This document shows, piece by piece, positions 1 to 11,001 of a DNA stretch of 64,000 bases. The translations under genes and the position numbers were made by a program. The notes under the pieces were generated by a model. That model was not told the DNA's origin. It ran no database searches and worked only from the letters and a program-made list of their open reading frames with translations. Source of the DNA: Fomes fomentarius (taxonomy: Eukaryota; Basidiomycota; Agaricomycetes; Polyporales; Polyporaceae); assembly GCA_022606135.1 (NCBI GenBank), contig JABYQN010000001.1:372001-436000 (forward strand). Reading direction: 5' to 3'. Position 1 is the first letter of the stretch, and each line of letters starts with the position of its first letter.

Positions 1-1254
1 CAAAGAGACAAGCCCGTCGAGGTACGCACTTGGCCAAACCCCACGAGCAGGTGGTTGATCTCTGGATGCAGCTCTTGAGGCAACCAAGACTGCAAGTTCA
101 ACCTGCCGGACATATGATCAAGCTTCAAGGATCAGCGCGAGCCGCGCCATACGAGGTGGCACGAAGAGTGACTGACCGCGTTTCCTCTGGTGTCTTGCTC
201 GGTGGCTTGTGCCATCCGAGACGGTTTGTGATCCTGTGGACGTGCACGTCCACCCCAATTCCGGCGTTACTGTGGATACGATCAGGATGAGCGTGTTGTG
301 CGGGCGATCATACGTAGGATCATACAGCTTCCATGCCACCTGTAGAGTCAAGAAGGCCATCTTTGGACCCACGCCAGGCAGGGAGCATAATTCGTCTACT
401 GTCTTCGGCACATCACTGTCGAACTCGTCGCGCAGCCGCTCCGCAGCTTGTCTGATGTACCTGGCGGTGGAGTGAGAATGCGGCACATCATAGGCAGGGC
501 CGGCCCCGCCCCGCCGCAACGATATGCTCACTGGGTCTTGCGTCGCCAGAAGCCAACTTTGCAGATGGACTCCGCGATTGCGCTTTCGTCGGCAGTGAGG
601 ATAGCATCTACGGACAGGGTTCCGCCAACGGCGGCACGCAGCCTAGCGACGGCGGCGTCTGTGACCTCATCCTTTGTCTGCGAAGAGAGCATGAGGGACA
701 CGAGCGTAGAGAAACGCTGGTTCTGAGAGAATTTTCTTCCGTCAGCTGAGGGTTCATGTGTCGGTCAGAAAGAGGGTATGTACCTTTGGCTCTGCTTCTT
801 TCAGCTGCGCGCGGTCGCACCCCATCGTGTCGACCGGGGCAACGATGCGTCCGCGCATGCGCTTGATAGTATCATATGTCTCGCGCCAGCGCAGGGGTGC
901 AGGGTGAGGCGTCTCCAAGGAGGTTGGAATCCGTTTCGTTTTGCGAGGAGATGGCACCGGTTTTGGTTTGGGCAGAATCTCTGACGGTGAGCTGGCTAGC
1001 TCTTCCTGGCGTTCTGTCTTCAGGCCCTTCGCAACTTTCACCCTTTTGCGGCTGGGTGAGGTCGTCGGTGAGCCAGTGCCAACACCTTTGGGAGATTGGG
1101 GTGCATTGTTGGGAGCATCCTCCGCGTCGGAAGTATTTCTCAGCCTCTTCGACCGCCGAGGAGTAGCTTCCCGAAGAAGATTGGTTGGTTCGTAAATGGT
1201 TACTCGAGTGCTGAACTGGCTAGGTCGACCTAGCAGACTTCCGCTCCTTGTCAT
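1..1254 (-). CDS. NTH1: Endonuclease III homolog (bifunctional DNA glycosylase/AP lyase), 3' end beyond window
   Basis: Base-excision repair enzyme that removes oxidised pyrimidines and nicks the abasic site. The N-terminal exon (about 784-1254) has a basic, disordered leader followed by the eukaryotic Nth signature ending APVDTMGC. Further exons carry [14 protein letters not shown] and the helix-hairpin-helix LPGVGPKMA, whose Lys is the expected Schiff-base residue, then [15 protein letters not shown] with the catalytic Asp. The last visible exon reads as far as HLLVGFGQ followed by GTGCGT. The exon with the four Fe-S cysteines would lie off the left edge, so the gene is partial here. I chose the Met at 1254 (MTRSGSLL); an in-frame Met at 1278 is also possible. 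At least three introns are visible; one spans about 727-783. Family call firm, start less so. Confidence 0.9.
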
Positions 1255-1361
1255 CTGGAAATCGAGTTGAAGTTTCAAAGGCCGTGGTCAGTAATTACAA
1301 AAGGCAAGAGCGTGAGACATTTTAATACGAACAAGTACTAAAATATCCGGTAATTTATTGA

Positions 1362-1432
1362 GCATTCGTGGTGTAGCGGTAACATTGGGTCTTCCCATGG
1401 CCTAGCTCCGGGTTCGACTCCCGGCGGATGCA
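1362..1432 (+). tRNA. tRNA-Gly (anticodon CCC)
   Basis: A 71-nt cloverleaf: acceptor GCATTCG pairs with CGGATGC (one G-U), D stem GTGT/ACAT, anticodon stem GGGTC/GGCCT with loop TTCCCAT, T arm CGGGT-TCGACTC-CCGGC, discriminator A. Loop position gives anticodon CCC, reading GGG. A and B boxes are present, there is no intron, and CCA is not encoded. A TTTT run about 20 nt downstream could terminate Pol III. An identical copy lies at 28932-29002. Confidence 0.93.
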
Positions 1433-2320
1433 TGAAATTGCGAATGGTCTCTTTTGATCACTGGCACTGATGTCACTCATCTTCATCTTCATCTTCATCT
1501 ATTAGCTGACATGTCTACATCTGCCATCCCCCTCATCCTCGGAACAGATCGCCGTATTCAGCCATCCTAAGGATGCGAGTAAACAATAGCAAAGTTCAGG
1601 CGCTGCCAGTGATTCTGATTGTTATTATGCTTTCATACACTGCACAATCTTATGAAACGACTTCAGGTCCATTGCCTTGGGCTGAGCAATTTGCCGCCCC
1701 AGCACGTGTAGGGCCCCGTTCGCACTGCAAACAACTCATCATGCAATTGCAATCGCATGCAGTATCTCAACTGTTGAATCTGCACCGACACCCGCGGATT
1801 AACTCAAGCCGGTGCTTCAACTTTCTACGCCCAGAGTAATCTCGAGATCGGGGGATCTGCATTTCCTCCCTCGTGGAGTGAGTGTGCGAGTGCCGAGCTT
1901 TCTATATCCGCGATTCTGTGCGCCGTCCCTGGTATGCAAGTTACGGCGACATAGCAACAGCCTGCCTCGTTTGCTCCATGTAGCCATCTTCAAATCCACA
2001 TCCGCACTATGCGAATGCGGCGACGATAACCTTCGACCTCCGCACTCACCCTCGTCGGAGCTCACCGGCGAGCAGCCACCAATCGCGTAGGCTTGTGTTG
2101 GCGGACGTCTACGTTACACCGCACAGGCAGAGACTGCCGCATTAATGTCAGGTAAGTTCATCGTCCCTCAAACCTTGTTTAGACTTGTCAGCGGACGACC
2201 GTGTGCTGCAACCTCATGGGACCCATAGGTTGCAGCACCGGACGACAACCACTGGCATGCGGTCTATACATCTGCCGTTCCTCCGGGCGCAACGCTACCG
2301 ACGGAGGGTATATCGTCAAG
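1433..2320. other. Intergenic; short (CTTCAT)n microsatellite, no supportable gene
   Basis: Contains a short hexamer-like repeat of CTTCAT around 1478-1500. Open frames here are short and show no domain, codon bias or splice pattern. The right end is probably the upstream region of the lyase gene at 2414. Confidence 0.5.
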
Positions 2321-2328
2321 TATAAAAG
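2321..2328 (+). promoter_or_regulatory. TATA box of the first PL14 gene
   Basis: TATAAAAG lies 86 bp upstream of the ATG at 2414, a normal distance for a fungal TATA element followed by a short 5' UTR. Confidence 0.6.
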
Positions 2329-2413
2329 CCTGGTATGTTCACCAACATGAGCCCATCGAACGACAAGCACTCACACAACTCATCGGATTATACCCCGCTC
2401 TGTACCCATCGCA

Positions 2414-3603
2414 ATGTTTTCGACCCTTGTCGCCGCTTTCCTCGCCTCCGCAGGCACACTCTCTCTCCCTGCGCTCGCCGCGCCTTCGTCGAACCTCACC
2501 GCACGCGCCAGCACCGTCAGCATCCTGTTCCCCGTCTCCCCACAGCTCAAGTCGTGGACTACGAACCCCAGCCTTCCCAGCCCGAGCCCCCTCTCCGACG
2601 CCACCTTCCGTCCGCACAACGAGATCACAGCGCTCTCGCACGACTACGTCACTGCGCCCGACGGGAAGAAGTCCATGCAGGCGCACTACCCCAAGGGCTC
2701 GTACACGTTCAGCCACGACCCGCAGGGCGGGTTTTCATTCTACGCCCCGGGCCCGTCAGGCATCGATCTCACTTCCGCCAAGGAGGCAACGTTCAGCTAC
2801 GACGTGTACTTCCCTTCCGGCTTCAGCTTCGTCAAGGGGGGCAAGCTCCCAGGCCTGTGTAAGCCGCGCTCTCACATGTCACCCCCGCCTCCTCCGCGCG
2901 ATCCTGATTGAGATTGACTTTGGTGCGTTCCGCAGACGGTGGCGACAGCGACAGCGAGGCGCTTTCGTGCTCTGGGGGCAGACGCGACAACGGCTGCTTC
3001 TCGGTCCGCTTCATGTGGCGCACGAACGGCGCGGGCGAGCTCTACACCTACCTCCCGCCCGACTACGACGCGAACCAGGCCGTGTGCGACGTCCCCCCGT
3101 TCTCGACCTGCAACGACGTCTACGGCGCGTCCGTCGGCCGCGGCGCGTTCACCTTCAAGACCGGCGCACGCACGACGATCGGCCAGCGCATCAAGCTGAA
3201 CGACGCCGGCCAGGCCAACGGCGAGATCGAGCTCTTCGTCGCGGGCAAGAGCGTGTTCTCCGTCGGCGGTCTCGTGCTGCGCGACAGTTCCTCGGGGAGA
3301 ATTCGGGGCATGCAGATGCAGACGTTCTTCGGTGGTGAGTAGGATGCGCTTCCTCGTCGTCCGGGGGGCTTCCGCTGGCACCCGCGGGGTAAAGGACGAT
3401 CAACGTTCGGCTCGCACCTGCTGACCCCCCGCGGTGCCGCCGTCGACTTCAGGACCACCATCGTCCTCGTTTGGGCATTGTCAGAAGAATAGCGTGCTGA
3501 CCCTCTTTCGTTGGTATTAGGTTCCGACTCCTCGTGGGCCTCACCGAAGGACCAGGACGTCTACTTTTCTGATTTCTCCATCGCTATCACGCAGCGTCTC
3601 TGA
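2414..3603 (+). CDS. Secreted polysaccharide lyase family 14 protein (copy A)
   Basis: Predicted secreted lyase that would cleave uronic-acid-containing polysaccharide by beta-elimination (PL14 acts on alginate- or glucuronan-type chains; the substrate here is unknown). Three exons, 2414-2858, 2936-3334 and 3521-3603, join in frame to give 308 residues. The N terminus is a signal peptide (MFSTLVAAFLASAGTLSLPALA). PL14 landmarks follow: LSHDYVTAPDGKKSMQAHYP, KGGKLPGLYGG across the first intron, FMWRTNGAGELYTYLPPDY, IGQRIKLND, IRGMQMQTFFGG, and a YFSDFSIAIT C terminus. Exons 2 and 3 (399 and 83 nt) have exactly the same lengths and phases as in the two other copies (29.7 and 33.1 kb), which supports the model. 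Intron 2 is long for this genome (186 nt). Confidence 0.9.
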
Positions 3604-4237
3604 AGCCCGAAAGCAAATTTTTATGGGGTTCCCTGGTGGAGATGCGTACGATACGCTCATATCGCCAACCGAACGGGTCACTTTACCCCCGTCGGTCTTC
3701 TTTCGGAGTTCTAGTGTGGGTTTCCTTGACTTATCAGTTCGTCCGTCATATCGTAACGGTCGTGTTTTACTCCGGGTCTGGGCCTGCTTCTACTATCTCA
3801 CCCATGTCGCTGTAGCTATACTTATTCAGAAATGACCATGTGCGTTCCTCGTGACTTGTGGTATGCTCGTGGGGAACTGTGGAGCACCCTCATCCGCAGC
3901 TGTCTTCGTCGATTCCACCTCGGAATCGAGAATTTTTATGGGAAAGAAGTCAGGAAAACAAGAGAAGCTTACGGCAGGTCTCCCAAGATCGAACTCGACC
4001 ACAGGCAAAGTTCAGAACGGAAGAAAGACGGACCTGGGACTGGACGTATCCCTCTCCGACCTACATTCGAGCCTCGTAGTTACTCGGGAGTTGCCGTATG
4101 GCCGATTATCACTCATCCAACAATCGACGAATACTTCAAATTATATTATACTTGTGTGCAGATCTTGTGGTTACGCATCTTTCCCCCATGTCCCATCAAT
4201 ATCCCATTAGTCAATTAGAACACCCGCGATCTAAAGT
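3604..4237. other. Intergenic between convergent PL14 A and NAA35
   Basis: Probably the 3' untranslated regions of the two flanking genes. Three overlapping plus-strand open frames of 60-130 codons occur but share no recognisable motif, so no gene is called. Confidence 0.5.
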
Positions 4238-7021
4238 CTACGGGGACACCACGGTAACAGTGGGGAACCAGGGATGTACGTCCGGAATCCACTGTAACGT
4301 CCTCAGGTTAAAGCTAGGTAATTCTACCATGGATGATGGTGCAGCTAGCTTGAGACGATCGCAGATATCGGCGAGATTGCGCACGTACTGTCAAACACGG
4401 CATAATCAGCGTTTCTCGCGTCGCCCAGGAACATGGCTGCTCACACTCTGACGATCTCCTGACCAGTGGCCGATCCACTCCTGTGAATTGGCGATGCCTA
4501 GTAATATATCCTGAGCCAGCTGGAAGGACGCCGAGGGAGAGTACAGCTCGTCCTAGAGCATCTCGCAAGTCAGTTGCACCTCCGCAGTTCATAGCGCCGG
4601 ACGACATACCTGCAGGAGCTCGTCAAGCGCCGGAGGGAAGGCGTAGAGATCTGGGATAGGTTGCGCAGGGACTAGTTTGTCGAACTCGGGATCAAAGAGC
4701 CACTTGTACCGTCGAAGGAAGTTGAGCGATATCCTCCGCCACGGGGTGTTGATGTACCCTGCTGTAAGCTTCGCGCCTTGTCAGTGTCATCGCATATATC
4801 AATGAGAGAAAGGCCTACAGCAACGAGTGCGATGCATATCATCTGTAACGCGGCGAGATGATCGGCTTGAAATTTGAGTTCTCGATATGCTGGCATACCT
4901 AGAGGCAAGTCAGGGATGTCATGGGATCGAAAAGTAGTAGCAGACTGACCAGACGGTACTACAGGGAGCAGATCCTCTATGCATCCTATGTGGTAGTCGA
5001 TGACGAGGGACAAGTACCAGTACGCTATCGGTTTCTCGTCTGGAGCATACAATTCCTGCTGGAAACCCGACAGGATGATTTCTCTGCACGCAGTCAGGCG
5101 CCATAGTTGAGCTGTGCGCGGGATCGCTGCTAGAATGGCAGCCGCCTCCGGATTCTGTCGAGTGATCAATGAGAAGAATAAGACGACGAGACAGATGGTA
5201 CGCATACAGAAGGCTTGTGCTGCGCGATGTCCTTCGACATCATGTCGTACAGCATATGCCACTGCAAGACCTCCTTCATCAGACGCCGTCGCCGCCTTGG
5301 GGGATTATACCAGTGTGAGCGGATGCGCGGAACGACGAGCTGAAGCAGAGAAAATCAGCTACATTTCCGCAAGGATGGTGCGGAGTGCCTTGCCTTCGTG
5401 ATTCGTCGTTCAATCACGTCCCGCATGGTTGCTTGTTGATTCGCGGGCGCACTCGCGACAAGGTGCTGCAGAATGGTGGAATACGACAGCCCGATTGTGT
5501 CGTAGAAGAACTGTCCAACAAGCCATATCGATCGATGGGTACCCAAGATGAGTCCTTGATCGAAGAAAAGGCTCTGGGTGGTTGGTAAATCATCAATCAC
5601 GACGAAGGATTCAGTATGGACAGGTCTCGAACCTGCACGAGCGACCTATGAAACGAAGCTGCTGGCTTGCGGTGGAGTGCATATTGAAGCGAACCTGCAG
5701 TCTGAAGAAGATTGCATCCGCTGCCCCCAGAACAAAATCATTGCGCTTACCTCCCACCTCAGCAACGAGTGCGAGTTGACAAGGTGACCGACTTCTCCCC
5801 AATACTGCAGATATCGGTCGAGTGCATCCCAGGTCTCATCTGGAGGAGGTAAGTCGGTGACCCGTATTGGCATGAAGTTTGGGAGTCGACGGGCGATGTA
5901 AGGGTCCATCGCGAGAGTAACGGGGGAGCCAGGTGGTAACGAGGTTTGTTGTGATGCCCGTACTCGATGCAGGAGCCCGCGGGCGACAGCTATGTGAAAC
6001 CCAAGGTCGGCCGACTCTTGAAGCAAGTCAAGCCTATACAGTTTGATTAGAGCCTGTCCCACTCGTCAGCCTAGGGCGACTAGTGCCAGGTGGCCATGAT
6101 CCGTACCTTGCGTAGTAGTAGCCTATCGCACAATGCTTCTGTATGCGCGTCGGAAAGGTCGGCTTGTCGCAGCCAGTCGCATGCTGCATCTAGCATGTTG
6201 ACTATGATCTCTGCGTTGATGCCCTCAAGCAGGGAGACGTCGCACTTCTCTCCGTGCCAATCCTCTACCTGCAATTGTCTTGAGCAGTGATATGTGCGCT
6301 CATCTCGGCAATACTGACGTCGTAAACTTTGTTCTTCGACAGCTCCCTCCAAGCCAGGTCGCAGCACTTCAGCAGTCCGAGAATGCCTGCTCTCACAATG
6401 ACAGTGGTGAGCCACTTGGGCCGCGCAGGATCCTCATCTCCTTCCGGCGAGAGGTACTCAGGGTTGATGTCCGGCAGATGGTGCACAAAGAGAATGGTGA
6501 AGACGCTCTGCGAGAGCGTCTTCCCTGCATGCCATTCCATCTGTGATAGTACGAAACGACATGAAACTCTGAATACGGTACAGAGCAGCAACACCGTGGT
6601 CATTCACCTCGCACGCGAAACTGCGGTCCAGGAGCCAGCAGACCTCCTCGGGCAGGAGCGGCGTGAGCGGGTCGAATGGCGGCCGTCGCTGTTCCTCCAG
6701 AATCATCCCGCTGTCGAGACGCGGTTCGCCAATCTGGGGGCAGCCGCGGGAGATGAGGAGGACGTTGCAGACGACCCTAGGATCACGGCGCTGTTCCTTA
6801 CCTCGAAAGCACTCATCGCGTCCATGAGCGTGAAGTTGTCCATGAGGATAACCTCCTCAGGTTCCATGTCTGTTCACGAACTCGAGTTGAACATCCTCGC
6901 CGACGCGCATATGCTCGTGCGACATACCTTCGCCCGCAGCGACGAACAAGCTTGTCACGTCCTCGAAGCTGTCTCCGCCTGGCACATCGAACCAGTCATC
7001 GTAGCTTGCGTTGTTCGCCAT
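4238..7021 (-). CDS. NAA35: N-alpha-acetyltransferase 35, NatC auxiliary subunit (Mak10)
   Basis: Large non-catalytic subunit of NatC, which with Naa30 and Naa38 acetylates N-terminal Met-hydrophobic proteins at the ribosome. The first exon begins MANNASYDDWFDV and continues DVTSLFVAAGE. The next exons give LMDNFTLMDAMSAFE joined to IGEPRLDSGM, the Mak10 signature close to the animal form (AMSAIE-x-DPKMDSGM). Then come PPFDPLTPLLPEEVCWLLD, HAGKTLSQSVFTILFVHH and long helical stretches. The C terminus, VHPWFPTVTVVSP then TAG at 4238, resembles the usual HPWFP ending. There are many short introns; exact boundaries in the middle (about 4750-6300) were not all resolved. The start lies 150 bp from the divergent mitochondrial TrpRS gene. 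Confidence 0.87.
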
Positions 7022-7171
7022 CGCTCCGTGATACGTAGACCAGGACGAGAGAGCAGAAAACACAGGAGGCCGCCTGAGCAGAGGCCCGGAAAGGATGATG
7101 ACCGTTCCGGCGAAGAGCTATGCGCCGGTGACGGACGACGCGCTCAACGCGCTCTATAGGCGCTGCGGCCA
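7022..7171. promoter_or_regulatory. Shared divergent promoter, NAA35 / mitochondrial TrpRS
   Basis: Only 150 bp separate the two ATGs on opposite strands, so both promoters and both 5' UTRs must lie here or overlap the neighbouring reading frames. No TATA box is evident. Confidence 0.5.
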
Positions 7172-8609
7172 ATGTCTCTCCTCCGCCAGCAACTCCGACG
7201 TGCTCACTCCTCCCTCCCTGCACTATGTCTCGGCCCTCATAGCAGGACAACATGTGCGCGCGAGTTCAGCACAAGTCGCGCCGCACACGACGACGCTGCA
7301 AAGCCCCGCGCGCCGAGGGTAGTGTTCTCTGGCATACAGCCAACCGGTATACCCCACGTATGTGCAATCTTGCTTGGCAGAGCTCGACAATGTGTTGACC
7401 GCGACTTTAGCTAGGGAACCTGCTGGGTGCGCTCTTCAACTGGGTGAAGCTTCAGCGCGATGCTGCACCTGAAGACCGACTCATATACTCCATCGTCGGA
7501 TGGCACGCGCTTACCTTGCCTCAAGACCCCAAGGTCCTAGCAGCGTCGCGGAGGGATATGCTCGCTGTCTTGCTCGCCGTGGGCCTTGACCCGGAGCGGT
7601 CGATCATCTTCCACCAGGACATGGTGAGTACTGCTACATGCGCAGACCGGACGATAGACCCTCAACTCTCCAAACTAGAATCAAGACCACGTAGAACTCG
7701 CATGGATCTTGAACTGCATCACGCCTATGGGCAAGCTGCGGAGGATGACGACGTGGAAGGTGCGTCTCTCGGTCGGTTTGTTGTGCTGGTGGCCCATAGA
7801 CAAGCAGTCCAGGCTCGCCGCTTCGCGAAACGCTCGGGATGACTCGGAGGTCGACGAATCGCTCCTGAATGCGGGTCTATTTACGTATCCTGTCTTGCAG
7901 GCTGCTGACATTCTAGCTTACCGGTATGCTTATGCGTATATGAGTGCATGGCTAGCCTTACTGAGACCCCAACAGCGCAACTGAAGTCCCAGTAGGCGAG
8001 GACCAGCAGCAACATATTGAACTCTGCCGAGATATTGCAGAAAGCTTCAACCGGACATTCAAGGACAAGAAGAAGGCACCGCTTTTCCCGTTCCCTCAGC
8101 ACGTCATCAGTACGTCTCAGAGCTGCGTTTAAATCACTCACTTCCCTCACCTCCCTCTAGCGCAGTCATGTCGCGTCCTCTCGCTAAAAGACCCATCATC
8201 GAAGATGTCGAAGTCCTCGCCTGATTTGAACTCGCGCATCCTTCTCACCGACACCGCATCCCAAGTGCGCAACAAAATCAAGGGCGCAGTGACCGACTCG
8301 ACCCTCGGCATCACCTACGACCCTATCAACCGTCCTGGCGCAGCGAACCTGTTGGCTATCCTCGCAGCGTGCACCGGGGAAAAGGTTGAGGTTGTTGCGG
8401 CTCGCTATACCGACAAAGGTCATGGTCAGCTGAAAGCGGATGTCGGCGAGGCGGTCGAGGAGCTCATCAAGGGCCCGAGAGCCGAGTTCGAGCGGCTCCG
8501 TGGGGAGACTGCGTATCTCAAGAGGGTCGAAGAAGAAGGAATTGCGAAGGCGAGGGAGGTGTCTACAGCTACTATACAAGAGGTAAGGGGGCGCGTTGGT
8601 CTCATTTAA
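7172..8609 (+). CDS. MSW1: Tryptophanyl-tRNA synthetase, mitochondrial
   Basis: Charges mitochondrial tRNA-Trp. Six exons (7172-7357, 7411-7623, 7679-7759, 7808-7923, 7976-8109, 8161-8609) join in frame to 392 residues. The first about 45 residues are Arg/Ser-rich and lack acids (MSLLRQQLRRAHSSLPALC), as in a matrix-targeting sequence. Class I motifs are clear: VVFSGIQPTGIPHLGNLLG (HIGH-type, across intron 1), FTYPVLQAADILAYRATEVP, VGEDQQQHIELCRDIA, and KDPSSKMSKS with KMSKS intact. Exon 4 joins as TTWK-SRLAASRNA by using the AG at 7807; the earlier AG at 7799 breaks frame. The gene converges on the orphan gene at 8606 and their stop codons overlap. Confidence 0.93.
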
Positions 8610-9528
8610 CGTGATACAGTATGTACCGTATAATACACACACTGCTCGCCAACAACTACGTACATGCGGGAGGTTGGTCCTTGTCCTGCAGTGAATTGAA
8701 ACGCATATAAGCAGCCCACAAGGCAGGCCCGTATATGCTCAGCACGTCCCTTCCATCTCCATCCCCGCGGGTCAGACCCAGCGAGGGACCCCATCTCCGC
8801 CAACGTCCCAGCGAACAGCTCATTGAACGACTGCTCCAACCCAACCCTTTCCAGTGCGATCTCGAACCCCTCTCCCTCCGTGTCCAACCTCTCCATCCAC
8901 TCCTCAAGCGCATCCGTCCCGCCCAGAAGCAGGCTCCGCAGCCGCGTCCGCTCGGTCTGGCTCGTCGGCGAGACGCGCGCGTTCTCCTGCAGCTCCGCGT
9001 CAACGCCGACGCCCGCGTCCGCGTCCCACGCTTGCGAGCGGAGGACGGCGAGCCAGCCGCGGTCGAGGTCGTTGAGCCATGAGAGGAGGGTTGAGAGGGA
9101 GTCCATGTCGGGCCTGTAGCCCGGGATGGATAGGAGGACTTCGCCGGTGAGGCGGAGGAGCAGCGAGGTGCGGAGGGAAGCGGATGGGTCGACGGGAGGT
9201 ATTTGGAGGATGAGGGAGAGCATGTGGTGTGTTGCTTCCAGGTAGGAGGAGAGGGTGGGTAACGTCGACGATGGGTCGGAGCTATACATGTACATGTGAA
9301 CGTTGCGCTCAGCCCGGTATTCTCTAATAGGATCCAATGTAAGAGAACCAACCGCTTTTTGTAATTTCGGGTTATGTCCAGAAAGCGGTCTTCGAGGTAA
9401 TCGACCAACTTGCGTTCCTGAGATGGAGATAATGCCCGAACGGTCCTGGGAGGTGGAGGGGTAGTAGGCGTGCTTTCAGTGAAAGATTCAGCATCGACCA
9501 TTGTGTCTTTCTCGATGGCCACTGGCAT
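8606..9528 (-). CDS. Conserved-looking orphan protein
   Basis: Two exons: 9528 to about 9365, beginning MPVAIEKDTMVDAES, and a second beginning SDPSSTLPTLSSYLEA, spliced at a GTTGGT donor and a TGTATAG acceptor. The product is helical and Leu-rich (LSPSQERKLVDYLEDRFLD; LLLRLTGEVLLSIPGY; TDALEEWMERLDTE) with no signal peptide, membrane segment or motif I recognise. The reading frame used here ends at TAA 8606-8608. A competing frame near the end gives LSIYGPALWAAYMRFN, which also looks protein-like, so the last 30-50 residues are uncertain. Function unknown. Confidence 0.6.
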
Positions 9529-10184
9529 ATTTGTGTGGTGCTTGGGTGACTGCTCAGCCGTTCCACGTGGAATCGGAGGGAATCATCTACTAACTCTTTC
9601 GACAATGTTACTCAATTCGGAGCTGAACTTAGGGTCTGCAGTGGCTTTCTCAGATGTGACCGCGCGTACACTGCGTGTAGCGTTTTCCAAGGTGCGCAAT
9701 GGCTGCACAACCAGTGATTTGCTAAGATATGGATTCTGCGATGTTCATTAACCGTCAACGAGCTAGTACTGCCGTGTTCCTATGATGCATCTTTACCCAC
9801 CCTACTCCCAAGAATACCGTTGGTTTCGGCTTGTATACCCCTAGGCCTGCATGCGTTTGAATGTCAAGTCTCTGTTGCAGAGAACATACCAGAGATATAT
9901 GTCTTGTCGATGTCCCAGAGTATATGCAACATGCGTCGCGTCGGCGAAGAAGAGCGGAGGTTGCCTCCAGTTCTTCAAGCTTGCAACCGTATACCGTGGA
10001 TACTTACTGATGACGTCATCAGATTGACTTTGCTGGCCTCGCCCGTGTGTCAGAACATCGAGTGCGAAAGATTCATATGCCATCTATTGATACAACACGA
10101 GGAATGTAGAGTGGAGGTCGTGATCAAGACATTACTATTACTATGGTACTTTCCTGTTTCGACCCCGGCCCACGCCCACCACGC
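9529..10184. other. Intergenic, no supportable gene
   Basis: Lies between the upstream end of the orphan gene and the 3' end of the small secreted protein. A 122-codon plus-strand frame (9820-10188) shows no motif or plausible start context and was not called. Confidence 0.5.
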
Positions 10185-10721
10185 CTAACTCTTCCCGCCC
10201 TTCTTCCCGTCCTTGTGCGTCGTCTTCGACTTGCCCTTCGCCATCTTCGTCTGCTTCGGAGCCTCTGCAGGCAAAGACACCGACGCGGGGTTCAACTGCG
10301 CCGAAGGCGGTGAAGACGCAACAGGTGCAGTCGATGCAGCAGCGACAAAGGGGTTCGCAGGTCCTACAGGTCCGATAGGTTGCCCGGGGGGCATAGGCCC
10401 GACATGGGAGACGTAGTTCGGCGCTGGAGGCACATCGGATGAATCCGTCCGCAAGCCCCGCTCTGCGAGGTACTGGGCGAACGGTTTGACATGGCGTGGA
10501 GCTTCAGTAGTGTCGTACCCGGCGTACCGTGCGGAGGCGGCGCGCGGGAGACGAGTGGGCTCGCGATGTTCTTGAACGACGTAGCGCCTGCCGAGGAGGG
10601 TCCCAGGTTCGGCGGTAGGGCGACTCGAGTCCACAGATGAGGCGGGTGGGCGAGAGGGGCGGGCCTGCACCACCGAAGCGAACGCGACCGAGAGTGCGAT
10701 GATTAGATATGATAGTAACAT
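10185..10721 (-). CDS. Small secreted proline-rich protein, unknown function
   Basis: Single exon, 178 residues. MLLSYLIIALSVAFASVVQA is a good signal peptide. The mature part is rich in Pro, Ser and Ala with low-complexity PPGQPIGPVGPANPF and a strongly basic tail ending in HKDGKKGGKS. There are no cysteines, so it is not a hydrophobin or a disulfide-stabilised effector. It could be wall-associated through the basic tail. I do not recognise a family. Confidence 0.65.
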   Translation of the reverse strand: MLLSYLIIALSVAFASVVQARPSRPPASSVDSSRPTAEPGTLLGRRYVVQEHREPTRLPRAASARYAGYDTTEAPRHVKPFAQYLAERGLRTDSSDVPPAPNYVSHVGPMPPGQPIGPVGPANPFVAAASTAPVASSPPSAQLNPASVSLPAEAPKQTKMAKGKSKTTHKDGKKGGKS

Positions 10722-11001
10722 GGTGTTAGTAGTAAGGATGTGTTCTAAGCTTGCGAAATGAGGGATATTCTATGAGCGGGCGGACCAGCCTAGCCAAGCG
10801 TGAGGAGGTGGGGGGCGGACGACGCAGAACGCGATGGTTGAAAGTAGAGGTCTGTCGTTCGGCCGCGCGCACTTGATCAGTGTGACAGGCGGCCAAAGAC
10901 GCGCAAATACTACTATCGCATGTGGCCCGATGTGAAGAGAGGTGACGAGCACCTCACCTCACGATGTTGTAGATGAATTGAGCTTCACATCAGATGGTCA
11001 A

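Noticed and set aside
3832..4218. 128-codon plus-strand ORF between PL14 A and NAA35
   Set aside because: Overlaps the 3' end of NAA35 on the other strand and has no motif, bias or splice partner.
6329..7159. 276-codon plus-strand ORF
   Set aside because: Antisense to NAA35 exons, whose Mak10 motifs are clear on the minus strand.
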